The notes: a model not told the origin generated them from the sequence alone. A stretch of DNA of 64,000 nt from Halichondria panicea (GCF_963675165.1 NC_087383.1:496001-560000), one strand, 5' to 3'; positions 39,000 through 52,521 are shown, counted from the first letter of the stretch. Numbers and translations: made by a program.

Positions 39000-41900
39000 A
39001 TGGCCGCAGGAGGAAGTTACAATGCCCCCTCTGCGGAGGACACCCGTGCAGGGTTTGGTAAAGACACTCAGATGGACGGGATAGTTGGTGGCGGTAATGG
39101 AGGAGGTTCATCAGGTGGAGTCACTGGCACACCTCTGTTTGGAGATTATAAGAAGTGAGCCTTTCAAGGAGACATCTGGAGGAGTAGCTATAGCCAGTCA
39201 ATAATCCCTATCCTGTACACACACACACACACACACATATACAACGTACTAGAAATGCTAAGTCTGTAGGTGATTGTTCTCATTACGTATGACGTACTAC
39301 TCGTGCTATTTCCTACACTATGCATGTCATCTGTGCTGCGTATGTATTGTCCTGTTCCACACTCATGCCATATGACCACACCCCCAACCACACCTCTAGA
39401 CACGAGGACCTCAAGACACTATTGGACAGCAGTAAAGACCAGTCCAAGCTTGAGGCCATGAGACTAATAGTCGGGGTAAGCCCTCACTCACTCTCACTAT
39501 GTAGTTATTAACTGCTACCTCTTTAATGTCAGATGATTGCTAAGGGGAAGGATTGCTCCGATATGTTCCCGGCTGTTGTAAAAAACGTCGTCTCTAAAAA
39601 CTCTGAGGTAAGAACATAAGATCATGATCACTCTAAACCGGGGGGGGGGGGGGGGGGGGGGTGATTGATAATGTTTGTATTAGTACTGGGATCTACTGTT
39701 AATGGTTAGTGCATGTGTTGGAGGTTCAGTCAATGTATCATGTACTTTAAGAACATGCACATTGAATGTATGGCATTATTCTCCAACATCTGTCAGTGTT
39801 GTGGTGGTTGGTGGCTGTACTCTCTCCTAATAAAGCATTGTACATATACTAGTGTGTGTCATGTGAGGTACAGGTCGTAGTATATTCATACAATAGCAGT
39901 TTCTGTTATGGTCAAATAATGAATTTGATGATGAAATTCAAGTACAATGTAACGGTTTGTGTGTACATGAATCTTCATGACCTACCATCGTGTGCTTAAC
40001 CACTCCCCCTCCCTCCCTCCCTCTTCAGATCAAGAAGCTTGTGTATGTGTACTTAGTACGCTATGCAGAGGAGCAACAAGACCTGGCTCTCCTTTCCATC
40101 TCCACCTTCCAGAAAGCTTTGAAGGATCCTAACCAACTCATCCGTGCTTCTGCCCTGAGGGTACTGTCGAGTATTCGAGTGCCGATGATTGCTCCCATCA
40201 TGATGCTCTCCATCAAGGAGTCAGTGAATGACATGTCGCCTTATGTGAGGAAGACTGCTGCACACGCCATCCCCAAACTATTCAGGTACGGTTAGTGGGT
40301 GTGTCTGATTACGTGTGTTGACCACTCCCCCTTCTCTGTAGCCTAGACCCGGAGCTCAAGGATCAGTTGGTGGAAGTAATTGAGAAGCTGCTCAAAGACC
40401 AAACCACGGTAAGAGAAGGACAGTAAACTAGCAGGAAGTGTGTTGCTTTGTATTCCCTATTGTCTGACCCACTGTAAAAGCAGTCAGTACCTCTGATGTA
40501 ATGGAGGACAGTGTAGTACACTAGCAGGAAATGTGTGGCTGGGGAACTACATACTTTATTTCTTGTTGTCTGGGGCCCACTGTGTTTGTTAGCACCTGTG
40601 GTTTGTAAATAGTAATTACTGCTCACTGCGTCTAACTTCCTCTTGTCTGTGTTGCCTGCAGTTGGTGGCTGGTAGTACAGTGATGGCCTTCCTGACGGTG
40701 TGCCCTGATAGGATAGACCTCGTGCACAAGAACTATCGCAAACTATGCAACCTGTTGGTGGACGTGGATGAGTGGGGACAAGTGATGATACTGAACATGC
40801 TCACACGATATGCTCGCTCTCAGTTCATCGATCCTAACAAGGAGGTGTGTGCTAACTGTTGTCTGTACATGCATGTACATGTATATAATTATAAAGGGTG
40901 TCTGAAATGTTTTCAGAGCTAATTTAGTAGATTTTTGTTAGAAAAAAATTAATATGCATTTTGTATAACTACATGGTAGTGCTACAGTGTATATGTACAT
41001 GTATGTGGCTCACACTTGGAAGATTTTAGAACCACAAATTTCAATGTGAAAATGGCTTCTACCTTCCACAGAGCATGCTTAACTAGTAGCTTAGTTATAG
41101 CTCTAAAACTGACACTGTTCTAGCCTCTTTTACTATCCTCACACTTCACACACACACACACTCCACACACCCTCCACCCCCACACTCCACACACACTTCA
41201 GAATCTCCAGGAGGCTGCCTTCTACAGTGACGAGGACAAGATCAGTGAGTCAAGTGAGGAGGACTCCGGGGATGAGGACGATGATGACGATGATGAGGAG
41301 GGGACAAAGAAGAAAAAGAAACCCAAGAAGAAGCCATACGTGATGGACTCGGATCACCGCCTCTTGCTCAAGAATGCCAAGCCACTCCTACAGAGCAGGA
41401 ACTCAGCGGTGCGTGTGGTGTGGGAGGGGGTTCCCCTCTATGTGTGCGTGTGTGTATAGCTACTAAATTGAATTTCGGGAAAAAGTACAAAGCTATACTT
41501 ATAGCATTTGCAAAATTTATGGATTTTGACTAATCACAGAGCTTGTGTATATCTATAGACACATACTTGACTGTGTGTGTGTGTGTGTGTGTAGGTTGTG
41601 ATGGCAGTTGGTCAGTTGTACCATCACGTTGCCCCTAGCAACGAGATAGGGATCGTCGTCAAGCCTCTGATACGTCTACTCAAGCATCACACGGAGATCC
41701 AGGTCATCGTCCTCGGCAACATCGCCACCATGTCAGCTGACAGATCCGTGAGTGTGGCTAGCCAACTAAGGGGATATTTGTACTAGACCTTAAAATGTGC
41801 ATGATAATAATTGATGTTGTCCTTCCTTACTAGTATTAATAGTAATTAAACGGAGGGGGGGGGGGTGTCTTTCAACAGCCATAACTTGAGTACAGTTGAT

Positions 41901-44900
41901 CCAATGTCAAAAACTTTAGGATTTTCTGAAAGCTTAGAAAAATTCGTTTCAAATGATGTGTTTCAATCCAAAATTTCGTCGCGGCCTAATTTGTCATTTT
42001 CCGGCCTCGGACCATGGGCTATAATCCATGGTACGGCTAAATTAGAAAATACTTTTATCTCTCGAATATCAACTTTGATGGTACCATTTGAAAGGTATCT
42101 TTCTAAGCTTTCAGAAAAACCTAAAATTTTCGATTTTCGATCCACAGAACTCAAGTTATGACAGCTGAAAGATTCCTAAAATCATTGATTAAACGGAGGG
42201 GGGGGGGTGTCTTTCAACAGCCATAACTTGAGTACAGTTGATCCAATGTCAAAAACTTTAGGATTTTCTGAAAGCTTAGAAAAATTCGTTTCAAATGATG
42301 TGTTTCAATCCAAAATTTTGTCGCGGCCTAATTTTCCATTTTCCGGCCTCGGACCATGGGCTATAATCCATGGTACGGCTAAATTAGAAAATACTTTTAT
42401 CTCTCGAATATCAACTTTGATGGTACCATTTGAAAGGTATCTTTCTAAGCTTTCAGAAAAACCTAAAATTTTCGATTTTCGATCCACAGAACTCAAGTTA
42501 TGACAGCTGAAAGATTCACAAAATCATTGATTAAACGGAGGGGTCTTTCAACAGCCATAACTTGAGTACAGTTGATCCAATGTCAAAAACTTTAGGATTT
42601 TCTGAAAGCTTAGAAAAATTCGTTTCAAATGATGTGTTTCAATCCAAAATTTCGTCGCGGCCTAATTTGTCATTTTCCGGCCTCGGACCATGGGCTATAA
42701 TCCATGGTACGGCTAAATTAGAAAATACTTTTATCTCTCGAATATCAACTTTGATGGTACCATTTGAAAGGTATCTTTCTAAGCTTTCAGAAAAACCTAA
42801 AATTTTCGATTTTCGATCCACAGAACTCAAGTTATGACAGCTGAAAGATTCCTAAAATCATTGATTAAACGGAGGGGGGGGGGGGTGTCTTTCAACAGCC
42901 ATAACTTGAGTACAGTTGATCCAATGTCAAAAACTTTAGGATTTTCTGAAAGCTTAGAAAAATTCGTTTCAAATGATGTGTTTCAATCCAAAATTTTGTC
43001 GCGGCCTAATTTTCCATTTTCCGGCCTCGGACCATGGTACGGCTAAATTAGAAAATACTTTTATCTCTCGAATATCAACTTTGATGGTACCATTTGAAAG
43101 GTATCTTTCTAAGCTTTCAGAAAAACCTAAAATTTTCGATTTTCGATCCACAGAACTCAAATTATGACAGCTGAAAGATTCACAAATCATCGATTAATGC
43201 ACATTTACTCCTCCTTCACAGAACATGTTTGAGCCGTATCTGAAGAGTTTTCTTGTCCATTCTGGAGATCCACGGAGTGTCAAGCTGCTGAAGGTAGGTC
43301 CACACACTCCACACACACACACACACACACACACACTCCACACACCCACACCACACACACAGCTGGAGATCATTGCCAATATTGCTGGAGAGACAAGTAT
43401 TCACACCATCCTAAGAGAGTTCAGGGTACGTCCCACCCCCTCTTAGTCACCATGACGATGTATGTACTGTACCCTCCCCCGTTCTGTAGACATACATATC
43501 CAGCTCGGACAAAGTGTTTGCAGCAGCAGCCATTCATGCGATTGGTCGATTAGCTTGTAGCATTGCCGACGTGACCGAGACATGTCTACACGGACTAATG
43601 AGTCTACTATCTCATAAAGATGGTGCGTACGGATCATTAACTACCGACTCTTGCCTTGGATAGTGCTACGTGTAGCTATTATTGTAACCTCCCCCCACCC
43701 ATGCCCCCCACAGCTATTATTGTGCTCATTAACCCCCCACAGCTATTATTATGCACTCATTAACCCCCCACACTGACCCCCCACAGAGATAGTGGTGGGT
43801 GAGAGTGTCGTGGTGATCAAGAAGCTACTACAACTGAAACCGAAGGAGAACAAAGATCTTATCATTCAAGTAGCAAAGCTCACAGACAAAGTTGGCGTAC
43901 GTATCTTATTGAGCCTCACTGCAGCTTCCATCAGTGCCCCCCACCCCCTCTCAGGTTCCCATGGCAAAGGCTAGCATCTTGTGGCTGGTGGGAGAGTACT
44001 GCTCCATAGTGCCCAAGATATCACCTGACGTCCTCAGGAAGGCAGCAAAGAGCTTCACTGATGAAGTGAGTTCATCAATCTTTTTTGTGGCTCCATAATT
44101 ACTGGGCAGTACGTGTTATATGCTCTAATGCCACACCCCCTTCCCTCCAGCCTGATATTGTGAAGCTGCAAACAATCAACCTAGCTGCCAAGCTGTGCAT
44201 AGCTAATGCCCGGCAATCCAAACCACTCTGTCAGTATGTGCTCAATCTGGCCAAGTACGATCAAAACTATGACATTAGAGACAGGGCACGGTTCCTACGG
44301 CAACTCGTCCTACCAGTTGAGGTATGTATATATATAACGTATAGCGAGTTATTTTTGTATCCATGGTGGAATTTTTCGTATTGTAGAGCATCATCCGAAA
44401 ATTAAAACTGCGAAATTATTCTACCAGCTGTACGAATGTTTCGAATACGAAATATGTAATTGGATAGTTAATACGAAAATGACCCGCTATACAGCTGTAC
44501 AGATGTTTCCCCTGTGTACATTCAGTATGCATGATTGCACACATCACTGTATAGACAGCTGTTACTGTTACTGTTACGTTTTTTTGTGCAGGGCACAGCA
44601 CTGTCTAAATATGCCAAGAAGATCTTGTTGGCCACCAAGCCAGCACCAGTGCTAGAGTCAGCTTACAAAGGTGAGCAAGTAGTTGTGCCTTTTTACCAAT
44701 TATTTTGGTAATTTGTGTATTGTACTGCGTTTGGGTATAACTATTGTACCAATTTGTCCCCCCCCCCCCCCCCTTCCCTAGGACGCAGTCACTGGCAGCT
44801 TGGCTCACTGTCCCACGCCATCAATGCTGATGCAAGTGGGTACATCCCTCTCCTCCCGTTCCCCTCAGAGGCACCAGACCCAAGCGTGAGAGACGTTGAG

Positions 44901-47445
44901 GATGACTCCTTCTGGGCCAAGCGTCCCGACTCAGGCAAGAAGAAGAAGAAAGAATTCTACAGTGACAGTGACGAGGAGGGGTCTGGTAGCGACGATGGCA
45001 GTGAGTTCTACTCTTCCATATCTGGCAGTGAGCTCTCGGGCACAGAGGACTCTGACTCTGACAGCCAAGAAGGTATATTCCAGTACTGTCCAGCTGCCTC
45101 CTAATCATAGGCTACATGTAATGATGTGTACATATGGTTGTACTGCACTAGACTAGTACTGTTCCAGGTAACTATAGCTGTATGTACTTTACCTTGGTGC
45201 ACATGTGCTCTACAAAGGTGTGCGGTTTTCTCGCTGTATTCACTGTTTTGTTATCTCTTTGTGTTTACAGGAAGTGGGACAGGAAGTGATGCTGCCAGCG
45301 AGAGTGAGGGGGAGGTGTCTGATGACGAGGGGAGCACCACAGAAGATGAGGATGCACTAGAGGGACTACAGAAGAGGTTCGGAGTCACACCCACCACCAC
45401 CAAGAGAGAGCTCGTTACGGTAGGGATGGTGATGTGTGTACCTATTGTACATAGAGAAGATTTTTCAGTAACAGTTTTTTAGTTCTGTATTTTATTGCTG
45501 CATGAGGACTTATAATTATAGCTGCAATTTGAAGATTTCCGAGCCTTAACTGCTTGGACATTCATGATTCATTGATAGTTGTCATTTGGCCCCTCCGTTC
45601 ACAGAGTTCATCTGAGGAGACTTCAGAAGATGAGAGTGGCAGTGATGATGAGGGCACAACAGACGTGACCTCCTCGGAAGAGGACACACCTCCTGTACAT
45701 AGAGCAAAGCCAACCAAGAAGAAGACCACACCTCCTACAAGTGCCAAAAAGAAGGGAAAATCCCCTGCAACGAGTGACTTGTTGGATCTGGACGATTGTA
45801 AGTTTTTGGTATTGTTTTGTTGTTATTGTTTTTATTTTGGTTTGTTTTAGGGGGTGCTACAACATCTGAAGCTCCACCCACTTCTCTCGGCAGTGGTAAT
45901 ATGCTCACACCATTGGCCACCGGACTAGAGGGACTCTCGCTGGAGGCAGTAAACAACAACACAAAGTTGGAGGTGTGTGCATAAAACAATTTTTTTCTTA
46001 ATTTTTTTTCCGTCCTCTCCCTGTTTATTTCCAACATCCCCCATTGTCCGCCTTGCGATAGTGCTACAGAATTATGTATTATTTATCTGATTAAGGTTTG
46101 ATTAAAATTTAATCCCTATCATTTAACCCGTGCAGCTCCTGACTCCGCAGGTGGTGCCAGATAGATCCCACGAGCTATTGAACCGTATCACTGGCCAGGG
46201 GCTACAAGTGACCTACTGCTTCAGTCGTAAGGCCCACCTCTCATCGGCCAAGATGCTAGCCGTCAAGTTGACCTTCCAGAACACCTTGGAGACACCACTG
46301 GCGGCCATTAGCATTGGAGACACTAGACTAATGGTAGGTAGTGAGGGAGAGAGGGGTTACTATACAGCTGGGGATTAATGTGGTGCATTTGATGCATTTC
46401 TGTGATATTTCTACATTTCGTGTATGAGATCACTTAATTATCTAATTAAGTGATGTACATGTAGCTCTAGAGCTACATTGTACAGAATGTTTGTTTTGAA
46501 ATTAGTTGATCCAGATAGAACCTGTTCTACCTATTACATCATCATTCATCGTCCCTGCTCTTTGTACTATGCGTTACTGAGATACAGAAATATTGTATGT
46601 GTATGTTAATGGTCTCCGTTATCGTCCCCGCTTGTTCCTCTCAGGTTGGTATGGCAATCAAAACGGGTGGTGAGATTGGTCAGCTGACTCCCAGTGCTAG
46701 CTCTGAGATGACACTCGGAGTGGACTTCAATGATACTCTACAACCAGCCAAGTTTGATATCTGGTGAGCAAATTGTGTAGGAAAAGCGTGGTTTTCTGAA
46801 TCTCTGTTTTCAGAGCTACCTTTTATTGTCCATAACTTGTGTTGCGAACGTTCGATTTAAAAAAAACAACTTTTTTTTAGTAGCTGTTTGGTAGTGCTAC
46901 AATATGGTGTGCTTAGATCAGTGATTTATTTCGGCCCCAAATTGTCCATTTTCTGGAAAAAGCGTGGGCTATTAGTGGGTGTTTTTTCTAAATGAGGCCT
47001 ATTTTCGGAGCTAACTTTGATTGTCCATAACTTGTGTTGCGAATGTCTTATTTCAATACTAAAAGTTGCATTTAGTAGCTGTTTGGTTGTGCTACGGTAC
47101 ACATGTACTGGCTTGCAGATGTAGATAAGATTGTCATCTGAATTGTTACTGTACAGCTGGCATGTTTAGCGTGCACCTACATGTCTTTATATAGTGTACG
47201 TGATTGTAATGTGTTCCGTTGCAGTGTTGGTCTGAAGAAGTTTCCAGTGAAGATTGAGCCTCTAGTGGGGGAGCTGGTGAGACCTGTGAGGATGACTGAG
47301 GACAATTTCACCTCGCTACAGAGTGAGTGGCTTCTCCACCATTCTAGACTAGTTAATGGTGGCTACATCTACTTTTACTGTAGTCAGCCTCTGTGTGTGT
47401 GTGTGTGTGTGTTTTTATGTGTGGGTGTGTGTGTGTGTGTGGTGT

Positions 47446-47480
<35 letters not shown>

Positions 47481-47870
47481 CAATTGCCTCTTTGTAGACA
47501 ATGGATTGTTCGTGTTCGTTATGTGTACTTGTACCCCTATAACTGTTGAATTGACCACATAGATACACTTTTGTCACCCCATACACACGCACACACAGGC
47601 ACACTGAAGGGAATGCACGAAACCTCAGGCAAGCTGACATCTCCTAGTGATGCTACAGCTGCTCGTACGGCCGTCATGGAGGCAGCAAACGTTTCACAAG
47701 TGCCGTGTGTCGATCCACAGATGCTCAAGTTTGCCTCCGTTACTTTTGCCACTGGACTACCTGTCCTGGTTACCGTGCAACTGGGTTCAAAGGTCACCGT
47801 CAGCTCCGAGAAGATGGTTATCAACAGTATGCTGTTAAAGACAATCAAAGCAGCTGTAGATAATAGTTAG
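39000..47870 (+). CDS. AP3B1: AP-3 adaptor complex beta subunit
   Basis: A large gene with over 20 exons, from ATG 39000 ([18 protein letters not shown]) to the stop at 47868-47870 ([10 protein letters not shown]). The adaptin trunk shows [77 protein letters not shown], the acidic insert [17 protein letters not shown], and [21 protein letters not shown] Ser/Asp-rich hinge (about 44940-45770), phosphorylatable and typical of AP-3 beta, precedes the ear domain ([20 protein letters not shown] onward). AP-3 sorts cargo from endosomes to lysosome-related organelles. It belongs to the AP3B1/AP3B2 family; the invertebrate form predates that split. Introns carry the four-copy foldback array, a MITE, a reversed ~400-bp repeat and CA/GT runs. 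The intron 39608-40028 has a G run near 39640 and nothing else. Confidence 0.95.
41868..43180. repeat. Foldback element array, four tandem copies
   Basis: Units begin with CTTTCAACAGCCATAACTTG at about 41868, 42210, 42545 and 42890 (spacing 335-345 bp), separated by AAACGGAGGGGGG. Copies 1/3 and 2/4 share small differences, such as AATTTCGTCGC versus AATTTTGTCGC, so the array grew as a two-unit block. It occupies one AP3B intron. Confidence 0.92.
43675..43786 (+). repeat. Tandem copies of an AP3B splice-acceptor segment
   Basis: Three successive CCCCCCACAG motifs, two followed by CTATTATT, precede the real acceptor used for the exon starting [13 protein letters not shown]. Each is a plausible 3' splice site. 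Confidence 0.75.
44335..44498. repeat. MITE-like inverted repeat, TACCGTATAGC family
   Basis: Left ATAACGTATAGCGAGTTATT and right AAAATGACCCGCTATACAGC pair imperfectly. The interior matches the copies at 6640 and 59625. It lies in an AP3B intron. Confidence 0.65.
46781..47096. repeat. Interspersed ~400-bp repeat, reversed copy
   Basis: Contains GTCCATAACTTGTGTTGCGA twice and TAGTGCTACAATATGGTGTG, the reverse of motifs in 30424-30836. It lies in an AP3B intron before the exon starting VGLKKFPV. Confidence 0.75.
47391..47479. repeat. (GT)n microsatellite
   Basis: Interrupted GT run in the last AP3B intron. Confidence 0.9.
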
Positions 47871-48004
47871 GAAATAATTAATAATATAATATATCCAAGG
47901 CTACTACGAGGAACCGTTTGTGTGTTAATATTAGGAATGATAGTTTGGCTGTATTGCTGTTTGATATTTTGTGAATCTACTTGCTCAAAGACAAAATTAT
48001 TGCA

Positions 48005-48010
48005 AATAAA
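48005..48010 (+). terminator. Polyadenylation signal AATAAA of AP3B
   Basis: AATAAA lies 135 bp after the AP3B stop, between the two convergent genes. Confidence 0.5.
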
Positions 48011-48202
48011 GTCATTTTTAATGATGATCTGAGATATATACGGGTAATATTTGAAGTGCATGTGGTTGATGCCACAATAATATAATAATTATAAGAGCTA
48101 TAATTATATAAAGACTGTGTATGTACAATTGTGTGATTAACACATAAAAATGATACAAAAATCATAGTCCCATTCAAAGCTCAAGGAGGGGTGATCATAA
48201 GT

Positions 48203-51200
48203 TCAAAGTTGTTGCTCAGCTTCTTGATAAGACACACCCTCCATTCTCATTATCATCCTCGTCATTGTCTGCAAGGGACGGGTAGTCACAATAACACTGC
48301 TACAGACATAAGTGGTCACGAACTAAAAACTACAAAATTACAATTTCAAAAAATTGCTAAAACTGGAGAGTTAGTTAATTTGTTACCGCAACACCCACAC
48401 ACTAGAGTATGTAGTCAAGGCAACCGCATACCTCAGGGAGGAGAACTCCTAGTAGGTAATCCTGGGAGAGTTTGCACTGAACTGGTTGGTGCTCTGGTTT
48501 GCCCACCATCTTGAGAAGGTGCTGGCTGAAGTCAAACCTCTACAGTGCAGGGAGAGGGGAGGGATAGGGATAAGCGTAACCGTTAGTAACAGCAACAGAA
48601 AGACCCTACTAGTAGCCTAGTATTATTGTAGCACAGAAGTTCAACAGATATAATCCACAAAGGAGCTAGCAGTGGACAGTCATGCTGGGTTGCAGTGTAT
48701 TTCGATAACAGGGAGAATGCCAACAAATTAATATGTAGAAACAGTGACTAAGTATACTGTACCTTAGAGCCCACAGTACAGAGCTACTCCTACGAGCGTC
48801 TACTAGTATACTATAATAAATTATACCTTTCCACTCTTCCATTTCATGAGAGGTCCATAGTGTCCCTCTTTCTTGAGGCCGTTCCGTTCCTTCTCCGAGC
48901 CACTCACAAACACTGAGTGTCTGCGAGACTCCGCCCTACCCTGAGCAATCGCCACCAGCTCACACTGCATGCAAAAACACACAATAATAATAACTGTACT
49001 AGAGATATATGCCTTATGATTTTTATGTTGAATGGACACTGTAACAATACTGACATGACATGTGTACCTCGATCTTGTTAACAATTTCCATCACTTTCGT
49101 ATGATTATACTCAAACCTGTAGGAAAAACATGATAATTGTGAGTGTGTGGTGTGGGCGTATGTGTGGGCGTATGTGCGTGCTCACTCTTGATTATCCTCC
49201 TCCCCCTCAGAGGAGGGAATGTCAAACTCTTCATCGGAAGAGTCCGGCATGGCACTATCAATGTTGAGGGGTGCGTCAGTATTGACCTCGTCCGCCATAA
49301 AGGGGGTGTGGCTTGCTTCAACCACTGGAGACACACTTCGAGACTCCTATACAGACATCGATAAGTGGCTACCATAATTATTATACAGCACCTCAGTAAA
49401 TAATTGTGAGACCTATGTATATGTACGATATGATATGGACGAAATGTTGTATAATTAGAATTGTGCTGCATATCGAACACAGTTGCTATGGGGATATGTA
49501 CCACCTGGCGACGTGGTCGATAGGTGATGATCTGTTGCAGTTGTTCCTCTGGGTTTCCTCGTATCTCCTTATCAGCTCTGAGTCTAATCAGCGTCTCCGC
49601 ATCTTCCACCGCCTGAAAGAACCTCTTGGAGTTCTTGCCCCGCCCACCCTCCTCCTGTTACGAGGCACAGGTTAAAGTGCAAACTCTAGTTCTCTCAAAA
49701 TACAAAAACTCTAGCGTTAAATAAATTGTTGAAATTGTACCCACAGAACTCTATTAAAAGAGCTTTCTATATAAATCCGTACCTTGAACTGTGTAGCTCT
49801 CTTGGTAGCGTACAGAGCTATATTCTTGTGATTCTTAATCTTGACTCTGTTTGGAATAATAATTACATCACGTTGTTAAACATATTGCCTGACAAACTTT
49901 GGTTCTTTTACTTCGTAGCCAAGAAACTTGACCTGTAACGAAGACTGCGCTATTTTCTTACTCTTCTTAACACTCACTACCTGTGAAATGCTTCCGTTTG
50001 ATTCCCATTAATTCATACACGTTCCACTCACCAGCACAGGCCAGAATGGGTAGTGTTTATACTTCGTCCAGATCACAGCATTCGGACGAATCTCATGGAC
50101 TGCAGAAAGATAAATAAATTACATATTTCAGATAGAGAAACAAGAAAGAGGTAGTCATAGCTAGAATACACACTACGCTAAAATTAAAGTTATGTACGCA
50201 CTTCTGACATTTTCTTGTACTGAGAAGTCCACAATAGGGAGATCATCATCACTGTCTGGGTCACTGGAGACTGGGTCATTGTCGTCATCCTCGTCATCTG
50301 AACTGAAGTCTCTTATCTGCTCTAGCATAGTGTCGTATCCAGGCTGCATGAAGCTGTCCACAGATAGGGAGGGTACTGGGGAAGGGGGGTAAAGATCGTA
50401 TTATAGCTGACGTACTACTGAGGTAGTGGATAGTATTCAGGGTGTCATACAGGATTTTGAAGTAGAGGGGGGAAATAAGAAAAGTAACCAGAACATTTTT
50501 GCTAAAAAAAAAGGTCAACTGTTATTTCAATACCCAGCTAAGGACACTCAGTCATACAACTAGTACCTGAATGCAAAAAAAGGGGGAGATATCCCCCTTC
50601 CCCCCCCCCCCCCCCTGTATGACACTCTGGTATTATTATCAACGTTACAATCACGTCATGTACTAACCTTCATCAGTGTTAGTCTCGTGTGATGAACTTG
50701 CTTGAGGGTGGTTGTTAGTTTTGTCACTAGTGGGAGGGGTAGGGGGTGTGGTCTCTATATAACCGGTGGATACACAGCTAGTAGTGTCCCCCACAGTCAC
50801 AGTTTGTACCCGTACGGGTGTGGCAGACAGACGAGCGATTTCCACTGATAACTTTTTAGTGATTTTTTGCGGTGAAATAATCACATGCTCCCTGGGAGAT
50901 GGCGTTAATGACCTGTCAGTGTCTGGTGATCTGTTCTGGTTGTCTGGTGATCCGTTCTGACTGTCTGATGATATGGATATGATTGATGGTTTGCTTGATA
51001 AGCTAATGTCTTGAGAGGTCAGATTATCAGGCTGATAAAAACTATCATTGTTATCACTGTTTGAATTTTCCTCCGAAGTTTCACTATGATCGTACCGTAG
51101 TAGTCTGGCTCCCACACCGTCACTATCATTCTCTGTTTCCTCTGCATCATTGAACCTTAGTCTGGCTCCCACACCGTCACTATTGTATTCACTTTTACTC

Positions 51201-52311
51201 TGTTTTTGTCGTTTTATAGCGCTCCTTCTAGTCTCGAGGTTGACTGGTTTCAATGGATCTTCAACGTGCTCGTTGCAATAATTTGGTCGAGGCCTTTTAT
51301 TGGTCGAGCTTCGTGTTTTTCTCAGACTAGTGGTAGCACCAGTAGTGAAAACACTGCTGCTTAGAACGAGGTGTGGGGGTGTGGCTAGATTAGAGGGGGT
51401 GGAGTTAAGCGAGCTGCTGAGATCAGAGCAGTCCAGGTCCAGTGTGAATGTAGAATCATCGTTGTTGCTATTGTAATCGTCGAGGGCTTGCGTCACTGCT
51501 CCCAAAAACTCCTTCAATGTACTCGTTCCTACAAGAGAAACAAATTATATATACTTGCCGAGTCGGTCACATGATATTAAATATGGGAAAAAATCGGTTG
51601 TCTTTAGTACACAGAAACTTAAAAGCTTGCCAACAGTAATTAGTGGATGAAATGAAGCACGACTCAAGTAGTATTCATACTTTTTTTAAACCGTTGCTTT
51701 CCTAGAGAGACAAATTCTTTGAGCAATTTCTCAGAGCAACAAAATGGCTGCACCAGTTTTTGACCATGCCTCAATGAGTCAATATCAATCTCGTATCTGC
51801 AACGAAATAATGATGACGTAATTATATTATGGGCCACAATTGTAAATGTTCCACTTACATACAATGGTCGAAGAAAGATTTAAGCGTTATAGCGTCATCA
51901 CCATCTTTAGCAGACACCACCTAATAATGGGCATTATTTAGTACATGTGTACATATATATGTACCAGGGTGTCATACAGGGGGGCCGGGGGGGGGATATC
52001 CCCCCTTTTTTGCATTCAGGTACTAATTGTATGACTGAGTGTCCATAGCTGGCAATTTTACATACTATAACAGGGTATTGAAATAACAGTTGACCATTTT
52101 TTTAGCAAAATGTTCTCTTATTTCCCCCCTCTACTTCAAAATCCTGTATGACACCCTGACTATACATGTAGTAGCTACAGATGAGCTAGCTTTGAGTATC
52201 ACATACAATACTCACTTTGCAAGGCCACCAGATCCCTTTGTAGACTCTGGGGCTTGCCAGCTGATACCACACCACGGATCCTTCACAGTGTACCTTCTCC
52301 ATCTCCTGCAT
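48203..52311 (-). CDS. PWWP3A/MUM1 (EXPAND1)-like chromatin protein
   Basis: Exons 52311-52216, 51920-51859, 51796-51681, 51528-50668, 50375-50202, 50099-50032, 49980-49933, 49846-49783, 49654-49505, 49346-49186, 49116-49068, 48964-48827, 48537-48432 and 48268-48203. The N-terminal exons form a PWWP/Tudor-like module (CEGSVVWYQLASPRVYKGIW, WPCK). A long Ser/Asp-rich disordered exon (51528-50668) and an acidic patch (SSDDEDDDNDPVSSDPDSDD) follow. The PWWP domain is VIWTKYKHYPFWPVLVVSVK...QVKFLGYE. The C-terminal helices (VMEIVNKIECELVAIAQGR, VLLPETMTRMIMRMEGVSYQ, EAEQQL) match the tail of PWWP3A. The human protein binds nucleosomes and 53BP1 and relaxes chromatin at double-strand breaks. Two MITEs of one family sit in its introns. 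The XRCC4 start is 210 bp away, head to head. Confidence 0.85.
50438..50627. repeat. MITE with GGTGTCATACAGG ends, copy 1
   Basis: CAGGGTGTCATACAGGATTT at the left pairs with CCCCTGTATGACACTC at the right. The interior carries GGGGGAGATATCCCCC and a C run. It lies in an intron of the PWWP3A-like gene. Confidence 0.85.
51965..52159. repeat. MITE with GGTGTCATACAGG ends, copy 2 (inverted)
   Basis: AGGGTGTCATACAGGGGGGC to AATCCTGTATGACACCCT. Its interior is the reverse complement of copy 1, 1.5 kb away. It lies in the first intron of the same gene. Confidence 0.85.
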
Positions 52312-52521
52312 AGTACTTTATATCTGCCCTCTAGGCTACAGAACGTACAGACTAGACACACACACACTGCACTGCTTAATTGTAGTTGTGTGTACACGCC
52401 CACTCAACTTTTTATGGTACGGATCATCATCTCGCTGGGATGAAACGGCTGGCTTGCAACTGATAATACTCCAAATAAGGGAAGTGGGTGGATCTATCGG
52501 CCTTGGCAATAATAATAAGTC
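52312..52521. promoter_or_regulatory. Probable shared promoter of PWWP3A-like gene and XRCC4
   Basis: 210 bp separate the divergent start codons. It includes a short CACACACAC run and no obvious TATA box. Confidence 0.6.

Noticed and set aside
41865-43190. Several 63-98 codon open frames on both strands with similar peptides (LGFSESLE...)
   Set aside because: They fall in the palindromic foldback repeats. The resemblance between the strands follows from self-complementarity, and the frames are not linked to any gene.
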